This document shows positions 35,001 through 45,560 of a DNA stretch of 64,000 nucleotides, piece by piece. The notes under the pieces are model-generated. The model was not told the origin of the DNA. It saw only the letters and a list, made by a program, of their open reading frames with translations, and did not search any database. The position numbers and the translations under genes were made by a program. The first letter of the stretch is position 1; each line of letters starts with the position of its first letter. The DNA comes from Chlorops oryzae (lineage: Eukaryota > Arthropoda > Insecta > Diptera > Chloropidae), in assembly GCA_020466095.1 (NCBI GenBank), contig CM035806.1, positions 13,703,724-13,767,723 of the forward strand. The letters run 5' to 3'.

Positions 35001-36095
35001 TTTTTTTTTTTTTTTTTTTTTTGTAATTAAAAATGTATGATTATAAAATGACCGAAGCATATTAAATGCCTCTTTCGAGTGTTCAAGATTGTTGAGCGGA
35101 ATACAATGCTCAACCACGTGCTTAAGAGTTTTTTCACAATTCCCCGAACGTCATGAATTAAATTTCTTCAATTTTGATAAATTTTTATTGCCCGTTCATT
35201 GTTTTTTGTTTTTCTTTTGTTTTTTTTTTTTTTTTTTTTTGTGTAATAAATACTCTTAAAACTCTCACAATAGAACTATACGATGTTGTGACCCAAAAAG
35301 AAAAAAATAAAGTTCATTGGGGAGTTTGCCTTCAACTTGCAGCAGTATCCAATGAGTGTGACATAGCCACTCAAACAGAGATAGACCTTAAAACACAAAC
35401 ACAGACACCAATACGCGAACACACACACACACACACACAGATAAATACAGACCAACATCACATGCAATGGAAAGTGTAAAATGATTGACTGATGACTTGC
35501 CTAAATTGATTGCCACATACGCTTAAATAAATTGTAAGACAATGTGTAGAAGTGTTGCCACCACCACAAGTAACTAGACCATCACCCTCCACTCCCACCC
35601 TCTATCAAAACAAAGAAGAAAGCAAATTGCAAAAGAAATGAGAAACTTCATTTTTGACGTAACTTCGATAAATTTTCTTTTCGTTGAATACATTTCCATA
35701 AGCTTTTATTCAACAACAACAACAACAAACAACAACAACAGCATAAAGGCGAGAAAAAAACAAGAAAACAACAACAAGAAAACAAAACAATGAAGCGCCT
35801 TTCCCGAAAAGGGCCCGCTCGCCATATGATTTACGGCTTGGCCAAATGTGAAAGACCTTTCCGGGCCCGTCCCATCCAGTCGTCTCGTCTCGTCTCGTCT
35901 CACTGAAATTAATGTTTAATTTTTATGATTGTTTTACACCACATTGGGAACGTGTCAACAATGTTCACTAATAATAGAAAATGTGCAGCAAAGAGAAGCG
36001 ACGACCAAACGAAAAGAAACAAAGAAGTGAAGAAATGAAAGACGAAAAAAAGAATGAGAAAAAAAAAGAAATTGAATTGAAACTATACAAAACCA
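35001..36095. other. Non-coding spacer with microsatellites
   Basis: T runs at 35001-35022 and 35220-35240, (CA)n at 35419-35439, CAACAA triplets at 35711-35740 and a CGTCT pentamer tract at 35880-35900. No gene. Confidence 0.4.
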
Positions 36096-36322
36096 GTAAG
36101 GGTGTTATAGTCAGGCGAGCTTGCGAATAAAATATCCGACACAGACACACATGTTTAAAAAATTTTCAAAACAAGTCCGAAAAGCAGGACCATTACGAAA
36201 GAATATTCTAAAGATTTTCAAGGCCATAAGAAGGGCCCCATATACCGACTTTTGTTCAATTTCTTTATGAAGACCGCCCCGTTCCCCATGCCGCCTTTTA
36301 TATGTCGGGTATAAAAATTGTG
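36096..36322 (+). mobile_element. Fly-type interspersed repeat, short copy
   Basis: Starts GTAAGGGTGTTATAGTCAGG, followed by CGAGC, and further on has GGCCCCATATACCGACTTTT. Both blocks, in the same order, occur in the longer copy at 37826. It ends around GTCGGGTATAAAAATTG. An inverted end fragment (AACTATAACACCCTTGT) is present at 60956-60972. No coding capacity. Confidence 0.55.
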
Positions 36323-37825
36323 TAAATATTTTCTTCTCCTTTCAAGCGTTTCGTGTCTTCTCATTAATTGAAGTTGCAAGAAATTTTTCGAATTTCGCGG
36401 ACGGTCGAACGTGGTCGGAAGGACATCGTTAAGGTATTTTTAATTTATTCCAGTTCGAATAGCTCGAAAATTACTTTTGATCTTTCCAGCACGAAAGAAT
36501 ACAAAGAAGGATTGTGTCATTTCTCAGTTCATTTCGTCCTTACGTGATAATAGTCGTCGTTGGTACTTTGTGGGGAAGCCCCTGAAACGATGTCTTTAAT
36601 AGGGTATCCAAAACGTTAGCAATTGAAAAGGATCTTTTATTCTTTCTTGGGTAATCTAAAATGGCTATCCTTCAATAATGCCAAGTCCGTCGCTAGGAGA
36701 TCCGGACCGCAAAACAACAACAACGAAATTATGATTTAGTGATAAAATATCGGAACTAAGGGAAAGTACCCCAATTTTTTTTTTGGGTGATTCTGATTTG
36801 AAAACAAGAAAGAAAGCTTAAATCGGTCAGGCCGGATATCGAAATTCCCCATTTTCCAGACGATAATGGCGCATTATGTCCGAAATTATCTCAAACGCCT
36901 TTTCTCATAGATTGATAGTTATGATAAAAATCTACCAACTGCTCAGAGAACGCGCCCACTTCTTCTCTATTGAATTCTCTTGTATCATGGTTGATATATA
37001 TTTTCAATCTCAAGACTTCTACGCCTTTCCGAACCCAGGTTACGATAGACTACTGTTTGTGGGTATGTGTGTGGTCAATTTTTTTTTTAATGTTTTACAT
37101 TTCATTGCTAATTCTTGATCAATGTACTGGAGATCAATGAAAAGTGTTGAGGAGTTCTCGAGTTATAAGCATTTTCTTATAGACATTTGCTCTTAATTTT
37201 GTGGGCGTATATGTTGGGGTCGACTTTAGGAAGACTAAAACAGTCCTGAGCAGGCCCGTAGAGAGAAATTTCGGGCTGATGGTATATGTTTTCCACTGCA
37301 TTGTATCCTCAAGTAGAGAGGCTAAACAAAATCGAGTTCCCTTTTTCGGATGTCTCAACCCCTTGTGGGGCAAATGATGATGGAGAAGAAAGTTCGATCA
37401 CAACTGATAAAAAATCCTATGGCGGAACTCTAGGCCCTTTGAACAAGTTCGTGCTCTCTTCAGCCATGCTTGTGGTTAGACCCCTTTGACTTCAACCAAA
37501 AAAAATTAACATCAGGGATCGGCCACCTTGGCTCTTCATTGGCAAGTTACGCGTTTTCAATTGTCTTCAAAAGTTGTAAAAAAAAAATCAATTTCGTCAA
37601 GTCATTTTCGGTTTTAATGCTTTTTTGTTTCTTTTTATTTTGAAATTTTAATATTAATTTGAATTGAAACCGCAAACTGACCTTTCGGTAGCAAGAAGCT
37701 AATATACTTTTACGGTACTTTGTTCGGTCGTAAAACCTGCAGCTAAAGCAATAAAACTTACAAGAGATAAAAAAAAAAAAACAAAGGAAACAATAAAGCT
37801 TTTGAGAAAATGCAAATGGAAACAA
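36323..37825. other. Non-coding spacer
   Basis: A CAGGCCCGTAGAGAG block at 37252 is the same end seen in the hAT-like element at 33147, here without a partner. Frames of 60-90 codons are present but none has a recognisable domain. Confidence 0.35.
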
Positions 37826-38280
37826 GTAAGGGTGTTATAGTCAGGCGAGCCTGATTTACAGATTTTTAAGGCCATAAGCGGCCCCATATACCGACTATTG
37901 TTCAATTTTCTTATGAAAATAGCCCTTTGCCACGCCCAATTTTCCAAATTCTAAGTTTCGTTGAAATATTTCGAAAAATGCTAATTTGGGGGCAGTTTTG
38001 GGATTTTTGTGACTAGACCCTAGTACTGGAGGTACCCCTAAAAATGGTCCAATCAGGTCCATTGTCGAACTTGTTTTTACTCATGTCCCCGCAAACACGC
38101 ATCCCGAATTTCGTGAAGATAGCTGAACTCCTTCGATAAGAAAACTATATACAGTCAGACGGACACACGGAAAGACGCATAGACGGACGGACATGGCTAA
38201 ATCGAATCTCCTGGCGACGCTGATCATTTCTATATACATATATTTTGTATGGTCCATTTCGACTGATTCTGGGTGTTACA
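37826..38280 (+). mobile_element. Fly-type interspersed repeat, longer copy
   Basis: Opens with the same GTAAGGGTGTTATAGTCAGG as the copy at 36096. It closes with a conserved run containing ACGGACGGACATGGCTAAAT, then CTGATCATTTCTATATAC, and finally CTGGGTGTTACA. From general knowledge, this closing block is common in repeats of schizophoran flies. It has no reading frame of note and is non-autonomous. I do not name the family. Confidence 0.55.
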
Positions 38281-38732
38281 CACAACCGCCCAAACGCAAT
38301 ATATTCTCTTCGGATAACGCAATGAAAGGTTTTCCCCAGTACTATACAGTAAATTTTATGAACTCGGTGGATGTGATGGAAAAGTAAATTCGAGCAATAA
38401 AAACACACACATTGGTAAGACGTCCCAGTAAACATTCTGAGGCTTAAAGGAGCAATTTATGACTCCTAATTCAAAGTCGGAGCCCTCATGATGAGCTTTT
38501 TTAATAGTCCTAAAGAGTGTGTGTTCCCTTCTAGTTCAGATCGTTCAATATGGAGGCGTTTTATACAATCGAATGAATGCATTTAAGGGTCATATACATA
38601 TATCAGCCCTATTCTGAATGAATATTCCACAGGCATTTTTTCCCTAGAAGTTTCTCTCCGCGAAAAATTGAAGCGTCAATAAAGAAATGATTGCTTGTAT
38701 GTTATATTCATTTCACAGTGAGCTTCGAAGGG

Positions 38733-38734
<2 letters not shown>

Positions 38735-38797
<63 letters not shown>
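38735..38797 (+). repeat. (CT)n microsatellite at the end of a MITE
   Basis: About 31 uninterrupted CT units run straight into TTTAAGCGGACACCC. In related elements the same position reads ACTCTCTCTTAAGCGGAC, so the CT tract occupies the place of the terminal CTCTCT. Confidence 0.9.
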
Positions 38798-38799
<2 letters not shown>

Positions 38800-38942
38800 A
38801 AGCGGACACCCCCGGCACCGAAAACTATGTCACCTTAACATAAGTGTTCGCTTGCGTGGTGCTAATTAGAGAAGCATAAATACGGGGGGCATTCCCGAAA
38901 TGTATCCGTTTCAAAGTGGTGGTGTGAGAGGAGTATCCGCAT
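38791..38942. mobile_element. CTTAAGCGG-family MITE (degraded, left end overrun by CT repeat)
   Basis: Contains TTTAAGCGGACACCC, an ACCGAAAACTATG block, then GCATTCCCGAAATG and GGAGTATCCGC near the right. These match, in order, blocks of the better-preserved copy at 57729 but with many substitutions. The left terminal bases are replaced by (CT)n. Confidence 0.5.
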
Positions 38943-39129
38943 AGCCATATCTGTCATATCTTACTATAATTTATTTTCAAATAAGAGTTTCATATGAGCC
39001 AATCCGCACTCATTCCTAAGTCTTATTTTAAAACGAATAAGAGTCTAATATCATTTTTTCCACGTTCATATTCGGAGTCATTTCGGACCCATAAATATGT
39101 ACGATATCTCTGCGGAAATGTTTGCTGGG

Positions 39130-40182
39130 TTAACAAAAAATTTTCGAAAATATTATTCATACATAAATGAACGTATTATTTATTAAATTCTTATTCAAAA
39201 TATTTAAGAAGAAATCCACAGAAGCGCCTGTGCCACTACGTCAGCATTTCTGCTGGAGTAGTCTGCGTGCATTGCGAGCATGAATGACCACGTCTTCCTT
39301 CCTAAAACGGACATAAATAAACAGAATGGAAGTCAAAGATATATGGTTATTCATGCAGTTATGTACGAGTGTACATAAATTTCATTGCATATTTTTATTT
39401 ATTTAAAAAAAAATTTTTTTTTTCCTGTGTTCCGTAATCGAAGGTAGCGAACACACCTCAACAATCGCGCTATCTCTCTTCCTCTCTTGAATTCTTTGCA
39501 AAGGTATTACAATCCATTTACTTTATTATTTCGTCCACCGGATGTCGTTCCGCCAACACGAAATAAATCCACGTGAGGGAATGGGAATTCTAGACGAAGT
39601 CCATCCACACCCGTCCCTTTGCGTCCCTCCGCCGTCGTCCGACCAACGTTTGCGTGGTCAAGTGCAGACTGCTTAGAAACGGATCTAAACGAAACCAAAC
39701 GAAACGAATTCGCGATTTTATTTTCCCCGTTTTTGAGTGCATTCAGCGATTTATCAATGGGAATTGCTTTCTTCGAAAAAGAACAAAGCAAATGGATTGG
39801 ATTAGATAACGTCCAAAGAAAAAAGAAATTATAAAACAAACGCTTAAAAATGGCTAACAAAAAAATCGCAACGTTTCCGTGATTAATTGTAGGACCAGGT
39901 TTCGCTGTCGTGATCGAAGGAAATCAATGGCGTGGAAATTTATAATTTTTTAAGGTTTTTTTTTTTAAATCATTTTTATTTGAAAATTACATTGGGGCGG
40001 ATAAGAATGGATTCAATTTGGAGAACACGCAACTGAAAAATGCTTGAATTTTTCCAATTAGAACATTCGTATTGATTGAATTGAAAGAAAAGTTATTGAG
40101 GAAAATTTTCTTTTCTTTGAAATTTCGAAATTATTTTTTTGTTCTAAAGTTAATTTTAATAGTACCTGTATTTGAATATTTA
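39130..40182. other. Non-coding spacer
   Basis: AT-rich, with an A/T-tract near 39408-39423. The minus-strand frame at 39507-39860 and its plus-strand shadow show no recognisable domain or splice-bounded structure. Confidence 0.35.
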
Positions 40183-40238
40183 TAAAGCCATATTGAACGG
40201 CGCGCCTCTTATTTATTGGCTCGATAGCGCTCGGCAGC

Positions 40239-40835
40239 TATCGATAGTTTGATAATCGATAGGTTCCGTAATCGATAGGTTAACAAATCGATTATTTCAA
40301 TAATCGATAGTTTTATAATCGATAGCTTTAATAATCGATAAGTTCAGTAATTGATTATTTCAATAATCGATATTTCCAATAATCGATTTTTTCCAATAAT
40401 CGGTAGTTTAACCCTTTCGAACCTGACGGGACACATGTGTCCCATTGACTTTTCTCATATATTATATTACTGTTGGGACGTATATGTCCCATAGTATTTT
40501 ACTGATGGGACATCCCTGTCCCAGCACATTCATGTTGCCCTGACTAGTTTTTAAAAACCCACCTTGTGACTCATTATTTGAGCCCTAACCAACCAATCGA
40601 CATCAAAAAACAGCTTGCACCTTTTAAAAAAAAAATCCGGTTTGAAAGGGTTAAATAGTCGATAATCAAAATGATCGATAGCTTCAACAATCGATCGTTT
40701 CAATGATCAATATTTTTAACAATCAATATTTCCGATAATAGTTTCTGAATCGATGTATTCGATTATCGATAATTTTGACAATCGATCACTTTTATAATCG
40801 ATTAAAGAAACTATCAATTATCGAACTATCGATTT
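40239..40835. repeat. 16-bp minisatellite of ATCGAT motifs
   Basis: Repeats of the form ATCGATAGTTTCAATA, period 16, run from 40239 to 40407, then resume from 40655 to about 40835 after a TTAA-flanked insertion. The left part has nine perfect ATCGAT cores within about 160 bases. Several are TATCGATA, the binding site known for the Drosophila factor DREF and overlapping the CGATA core of BEAF-32. Whether this organism uses the sites is unknown. Confidence 0.75.
40408..40654. mobile_element. TTAA-flanked MITE inserted in the ATCGAT array
   Basis: TTAA at 40408-40411 and 40651-40654 brackets the ends CCCTTTCGAACCTGAC and (right side) CCGGTTTGAAAGGG. Interior palindromes GGGACACATGTGTCCC, GGGACGTATATGTCCC and GGGACATCCCTGTCCC follow at roughly 40-base spacing. 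The array on either side resumes with the same 16-base unit, confirming an insertion. TTAA use suggests a piggyBac-type transposase. Confidence 0.75.
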
Positions 40836-41379
40836 ATTAACCTACATTTGAAGTGAGTTTTGGTTAAAGGTAAAATCGAAAACATCACTCAAAACGGAAA
40901 AAAATCCCTCGTTCTGGCATCAGTTCATAGAAAAAATCCGGATATCCAGCTGCCGGATATTTATTTTTTTTAATGTACATATATATTTTTCGCTTTTAAA
41001 GCCATATTGAACGGCGTAGCAATGATCCTGAGCGTTGCCGTTTAGAGACCTAACAATTTCGAACTTTCGATTCTTTGAACCTACATTGCAGCACTTTTTT
41101 AGTAAATGATTGTATTCGAGACGGTTGCACTCGAATTGTCATATAAAAAATCCGATACTAAAAATGTAAATTTTTCGCTTGTGAAAATTTATTGGAACGG
41201 GTTATCCTCCAATCGCTCCATTTTCAAATCTGCATTCGAAGTACATAATACAATATAGCAACTTTAATGATGAGGTATCGGCGTACCGATTATAATAAAG
41301 GATATCCGTGCCGAATATCTAAATTTTTAGTGATACGATATTGGATACGGTTTCACTCAATCATCCATTTTCATAACTT

Positions 41380-41932
41380 CATACATACATACATCACATA
41401 CAATAATACATACTTTACATAGATGCATACCATATACATAATGATACACATACATACATACATACGATATCATACATACATACTACATACATACATACAT
41501 ACATACATAATACATTACATACATACATACATACATACGATATCATACATACATAATACATACATACATACATACATACATACATACATACAACATACAT
41601 ACATACATAATACATACATACATACATAATATACAATACATACATACATACATACATAATACATACATACATACAACATACATACATATACAAATACATA
41701 CATACATATTGAACATACATAATACATACATAGGATAACATTTACATACATAGATACATACATACATACGATACATAACATACATACATACATACATACA
41801 TACATACATACATACATACATACATACATACATACATACATACATACATACATACATACATACATACATACATACATACATACATACATACATACATGCA
41901 CTTCAAAAGAAATCATACATACATACATACAT
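41380..41932 (+). repeat. (CATA)n tetranucleotide array, about 550 bp
   Basis: CATA units with slips such as CATAATACATA and CATACGATATCATA. A pure stretch runs from about 41780 to 41896. Long minus-strand frames composed of M, Y, V and C only are artefacts of the repeat. Confidence 0.95.
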
Positions 41933-42754
41933 ATGTTCAAAATCCATACATGCCATACACATGAACATTGAGTGCCCAAAAGTACTCGCATTGCCACCAT
42001 GATTCCTTTTCCGTTGAGGTCATCCGTGTGAAAAGTACTAAACTTATTTCAAAGTAGAGCTTATCATGAGCACATAAATTAAACGCGATAGCAGAGAATG
42101 CGTACATGTCGCATGAGACAAAATTCTGTTGAAAACTTGTCATGTCTTTACGCTTTTTAACGCTTTTTGAAGTCCCTCGATGTTTTGTCGTTTATATTTT
42201 ATACATACATATATAGTACATACACATAAATGCTTTTTTTTTTAAATAATTTTTTTTTCTCTTCATTTCTTTCGTATTTTGCGTCATGAAAAAGTTCATT
42301 GACAAAGACAGAAAGAAACGAATAAAGAAGTCAGAAAAACTCTTCGATATCTGAGAGCACGCATCTTGACATGCGTGCGTGTGTAAATCTCATGCGATTA
42401 GAGGTTATCGCATGAGAGTCAGAAAACCATACCCTACCCCATTTTAGGGCTTGTGTGCTTTATCATAATCAACATTATGAAAAATACAAAAGCAAAATAA
42501 AACCGACGACGACGACGACGGCGGAGAAGCTAAAAACGACGAGAGCATGAGGACGACGATGAAGAAGAAAATATTTAACCCAATTACGGAGTGGAGCGCG
42601 CGCCTACTCCTCTTCCACTTGGTTTGGTTCGGAGCGGTGCGGTGCGGCGGGGTGCGGTTCGAGTGATTCTCGCATGTTATGAACACTGACAGTAATAGAA
42701 ATATTTTTGACATAGTGTATTCAGTGCCAAGCATTAAATTAGCGCTTTAGTAAA
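41933..42754. other. Non-coding, GC-richer toward the right
   Basis: A GACGACGAC triplet tract at 42505-42522 and a GGTGCGGTGCGG stretch at 42636-42658 precede the candidate exon. The compositional shift begins near 42490. No core-promoter motif can be assigned. Confidence 0.35.
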
Positions 42755-42985
42755 ATGTTCTGCCGCCTTTCGTCGTCTTTCGTTCCAGCGCCCTCGCTAC
42801 CGCCCTCTCTATCATCAACACGACATCGATGTCAACCTCCACCTCCACCTCCGCCTCCGCCTCTAACTGCAGCTCCTCCGCCGCCTTGGGCAATGATAGT
42901 TGTAATTGGGAAGCTTCTGAAGTTAACGATTCTCGTGATGTCGGCATATAAATTTGTTAAAAATATTATACTTGGGAATAGCGAA
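42755..42985 (+). CDS. Candidate first coding exon (unrecognised, proline-rich)
   Basis: The ATG sits in a fly-like context (GTAAAATGT). The 77-codon frame begins MFCRLSSSFVPAPSLPPSL, passes through a run of nine prolines near residue 28, and ends in a hydrophobic stretch (MIVVIGKLLKLTILVMSAYK) that could span a membrane. It stops in phase 0 exactly at GAA followed by the donor GTGAGT at 42986. I recognise no family. The CCTCC-type repeat behind the prolines could simply be simple sequence. A conserved partner exon would be needed to believe it. Confidence 0.22.
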
Positions 42986-43385
42986 GTGAGTTAGACTACT
43001 ACTCCATCGTAGTAGATTGAGGGCCCGAACTCCTTCGCACGCACATATGCGCACACATAATTCCGCGCTCACGACATACGCAAATCATACGCAAATGCGA
43101 ACTCGTAAATTTCAAGTGTTGCCGTGCATCATCTTCATTATGCTACAATGGCAATACTAAAGAGAAGTGAATTGTGGGAGTTCGTGGATGTGGCTGGAAA
43201 CTCGGTACTCGTTTGTGCGGTGTATGTCTTCAATTTTTCTTAACTTTTTTTCGTCCCGCGCTCCCGTTTGCATGGTGGTGGTGGTGGTGGTGGTGTGTTT
43301 TGGCGGTGGGGCCTGTCGGAGCGGTGGAGTCGTTGGCGGGGATTTGAAGTTCATAAATTTTGATGAAAAGCCGTTTGACACGAAG

Positions 43386-43467
43386 GTTAGTTGCGATACG
43401 TATAAAGCATCGCAAAATTGCTCTGCTCCACTATGCCTTCTTCTTACATTCTTAAATTCTCTTCCAG
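43386..43467 (+). other. 82-bp intron-like segment
   Basis: AAG precedes GTTAGT at 43386. A pyrimidine-rich tract (TTCTTCTTACATTC..TTCTCTTCCAG) ends at 43467. This is the size and form of a short fly intron. The frame entering from the left (LKFINFDEKPFDTK) would hit a stop two bases into the right side, so if spliced it would be a 3' end or untranslated, or it is chance. A GGT triplet run lies upstream at 43272-43299. Confidence 0.2.
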
Positions 43468-43639
43468 TGAAATGACACTGAGCGTAACTTGTGATGTTCC
43501 TGATGTCCCCGGGTTGTTCCGGGACTTTACAGGCAGCAAAGAATTTGATAACTTTATGAATGCATGCATATTTTAGACTAAGAAAATTTTTATTAATTCC
43601 CTTCGGAGAGGCACATAATCGCGTCATTACACTGTGCTA

Positions 43640-44560
43640 TGTTTTTCCCCCCGAAAAATAAAAAAAAAACACATTCATTCACTCATGAATATTTTTAGCA
43701 ATATTAAATTATAAATGTGAGAAGGAACGAGAAAAACAAAGAATAAATGTAGGTAGGTATGTATATCGGATGAAATCATTAAAAAAATGTTGATCCATTT
43801 TTTCGCTTCTAGAATTTTAAATACAAAATCAGGTTCTAATTTACTTCGGGCCCAAAAAAAAAAAAAAAAATAACAAAATGTTTTGTAATATTTTGGCGAC
43901 CGAATAATTTAGCATGTCGTCCAACCTGTCCTCGTGTTAATGGTGTCATGCTCATGACAGAAGGTTATAAAAAGAGCTCATTTCCGTAAAATAAAAATAA
44001 ATTTCCGTAGGTACCAGTTTTTTAATTTGTTTTTTTTTTTTGTGCTTCAAATTTCTTGCGGTGACAGGAGGCAATTTACCTTCCATGCCATTCCCTCTTG
44101 ATGCGATAAGAATATGAAAGAATATGGAGCTAGATTAGATTCAAAAAAAAAAAAAATCAATACGCTGCGTTTGAAGGCAAAAGCCTCATTACTCTTAATT
44201 TTTAATAATTATCTTTTTATTTTTAATAGCTTTTTTTCTTCACCCAGCTGGTCAGTAGTGTGTATTGTTTTTTCGGGGGTCTTCTAACTGAGTTTAAGCT
44301 CTGAGCTGTGGATCATAATAATATTGATATGTGCATTGTATGTCTCTTCGTTTATCCACATTTAATTGGATGTCCCCCCAAAGGGTTCATTCGTATGTGA
44401 TGGCCCTAAAGATTATCCTAAGTGATAATGACCACGCCTACAAGTCAATCCTCCTCCACAGATACACACAACGATATAATAATTACCCAATGTAAGCTTG
44501 CTGAGGGAAAGGAATGAAAATTGTTTGTTCGAATGACTTGATTTTTCATTCACGAGAGAG
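43640..44560. other. Non-coding spacer
   Basis: A-runs at 43661-43669 and 43854-43870, T-tract at 44027-44041. No gene, RNA or element ends recognised. Confidence 0.4.
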
Positions 44561-44574
44561 ATAAGTGGAGTGAT

Positions 44575-45049
44575 ATAGAGAGAGAGAGAGCGAGAGAGAG
44601 ACGAGAGAGAGCGAGAGAGACGAGAGAGAGCGAGAGAGATGAGAGAGAGCGAGAGAGAGAGAGAGATGAGAGAGAGCGAGAGAGAGCATGAGAGATAGAG
44701 GAGAGAGAGAAGAGATAGGAGGAGAGGAGAGAGAGATAGAAAGAGATAGAGAGAGAGAGAGAGAGAAGAGAGAGAGAAGAGAGAGAAGAGAAGAGAGAAG
44801 AGAGAGAAGAGAGAGAAAGAGAGAGAGAAAGAAGAGAGAGAAAGAGAGAGAAGAGAGAGAGAAGAGGAGAAGAGAGAAGAGAGAGAAAAGAGAGAGAAGA
44901 GAGAGAGAGAAAGAGAGAGAAAGAGAGAAGAAAGAGAAAGAGAGAGAAAGAGAGAGAAAGAGAGAGAAAGAGAGAAGAGAAGAGAGAAGAAGAGAAAAGA
45001 GAGAAGAAGAGAAAGAGAGAGAAAGAGAAAGAGAGAAAGAGAGAGAAGA

Positions 45050-45080
<31 letters not shown>

Positions 45081-45560
45081 AAGAGAGAGAAAGAAGAGAG
45101 AAAGAGAGAGAGAAAGAGAGAGAAAGAGAGAAGAGAGAGAAGAGAGAGAAGAGAAGAGAGAGAAAGAGAGAGAAAGAGAGAGAAAGAGAGAGAGAAGAGA
45201 GAGAAGAGAGAGAGAAAGAGAAAAGAGAGAGAAAGAGAGAAAGAGAGAGAGAAGAAGAGAAGAGAAAGAGAGAGAAAGAGAGAAGAGAAGAAAGAGAGAG
45301 AAAGAGAGAGAAAGAGAGAGAAAGAGAGAGAAAAAGAGAAAGAGAGAGAAGAGAGAGAAAGAGAGAGAAAGAGAGAGAAAGAGAGAGAAAGAGAGAGAAA
45401 GAGAGAGAAAGAGAGAGAGAAGAGAAGAGAAGAGAGAGAAGAGAGAGAAAGAGAGAGAAAGAGAGAGAAGAGAGAGAAGAGAGAGAAGAAGAGAAGAGAG
45501 AAAGAGAGAGAAAGAGAGAGAAAGAGAGAGAAAGAGAGAGAAAGAGAGAGAAAGAGCGAG
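44575..45560 (+). repeat. GAGAGAGAAA decamer array, about 1 kb
   Basis: Starts as GAGAGAGCGAGAGAGA variants, then becomes GAGAGAGAAA repeated with an exact 10-base period (for example 45361-45410), interrupted by GAAGAGA slips. The plus strand is essentially all purine. The 295-residue frame of R, E and K is an artefact. Confidence 0.95.

Larger units (their letters stand above)
38424..39129. mobile_element. CCCAGC-family element with AAACATT ends, hosting a second element
   Basis: Starts CCCAGTAAACATT and ends AATGTTTGCTGGG. Inside the left end lies TATGACTCCTAATTC and GTCGGAG. Inverted versions (ATTCGGAGTCATTTCGGACC) sit near the right end. The block TATGAGTCCTTATTCGGAGT after 52403 is the same family. 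A degraded CTTAAGCGG element and a (CT)n tract lie inside it. No target duplication was recognised. Confidence 0.55.
40183..41200. repeat. Degenerate long direct repeats
   Basis: AAAGCCATATTGAACGGCG occurs at about 40183 and again at about 40999. The sequence that follows also corresponds in part (CGAACTATCGATT..AACCTACATT against CGAACTTTCGATT..AACCTACATT, and AAAAAATCCGGATA against AAAAAATCCGATAC). A third, weaker unit begins near 41171 (TTTTTCGCTTGTGAAAA..ATTGGAACGG). The first unit contains the ATCGAT array; the later ones largely lack it. Confidence 0.5.

Noticed and set aside
41380..41932. CRISPR-like repeat array
   Set aside because: No spacers of constant length; it is a tetranucleotide microsatellite in a eukaryotic genome.
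41415..42000. Minus-strand frames rich in M, Y, V, C
   Set aside because: Direct translation of the CATA tetranucleotide repeat.
43157..43627. A 156-codon minus-strand frame
   Set aside because: It overlaps a GGT triplet run and intron-like signals on the plus strand; no domain recognised and no flanking splice sites on its own strand were evident.
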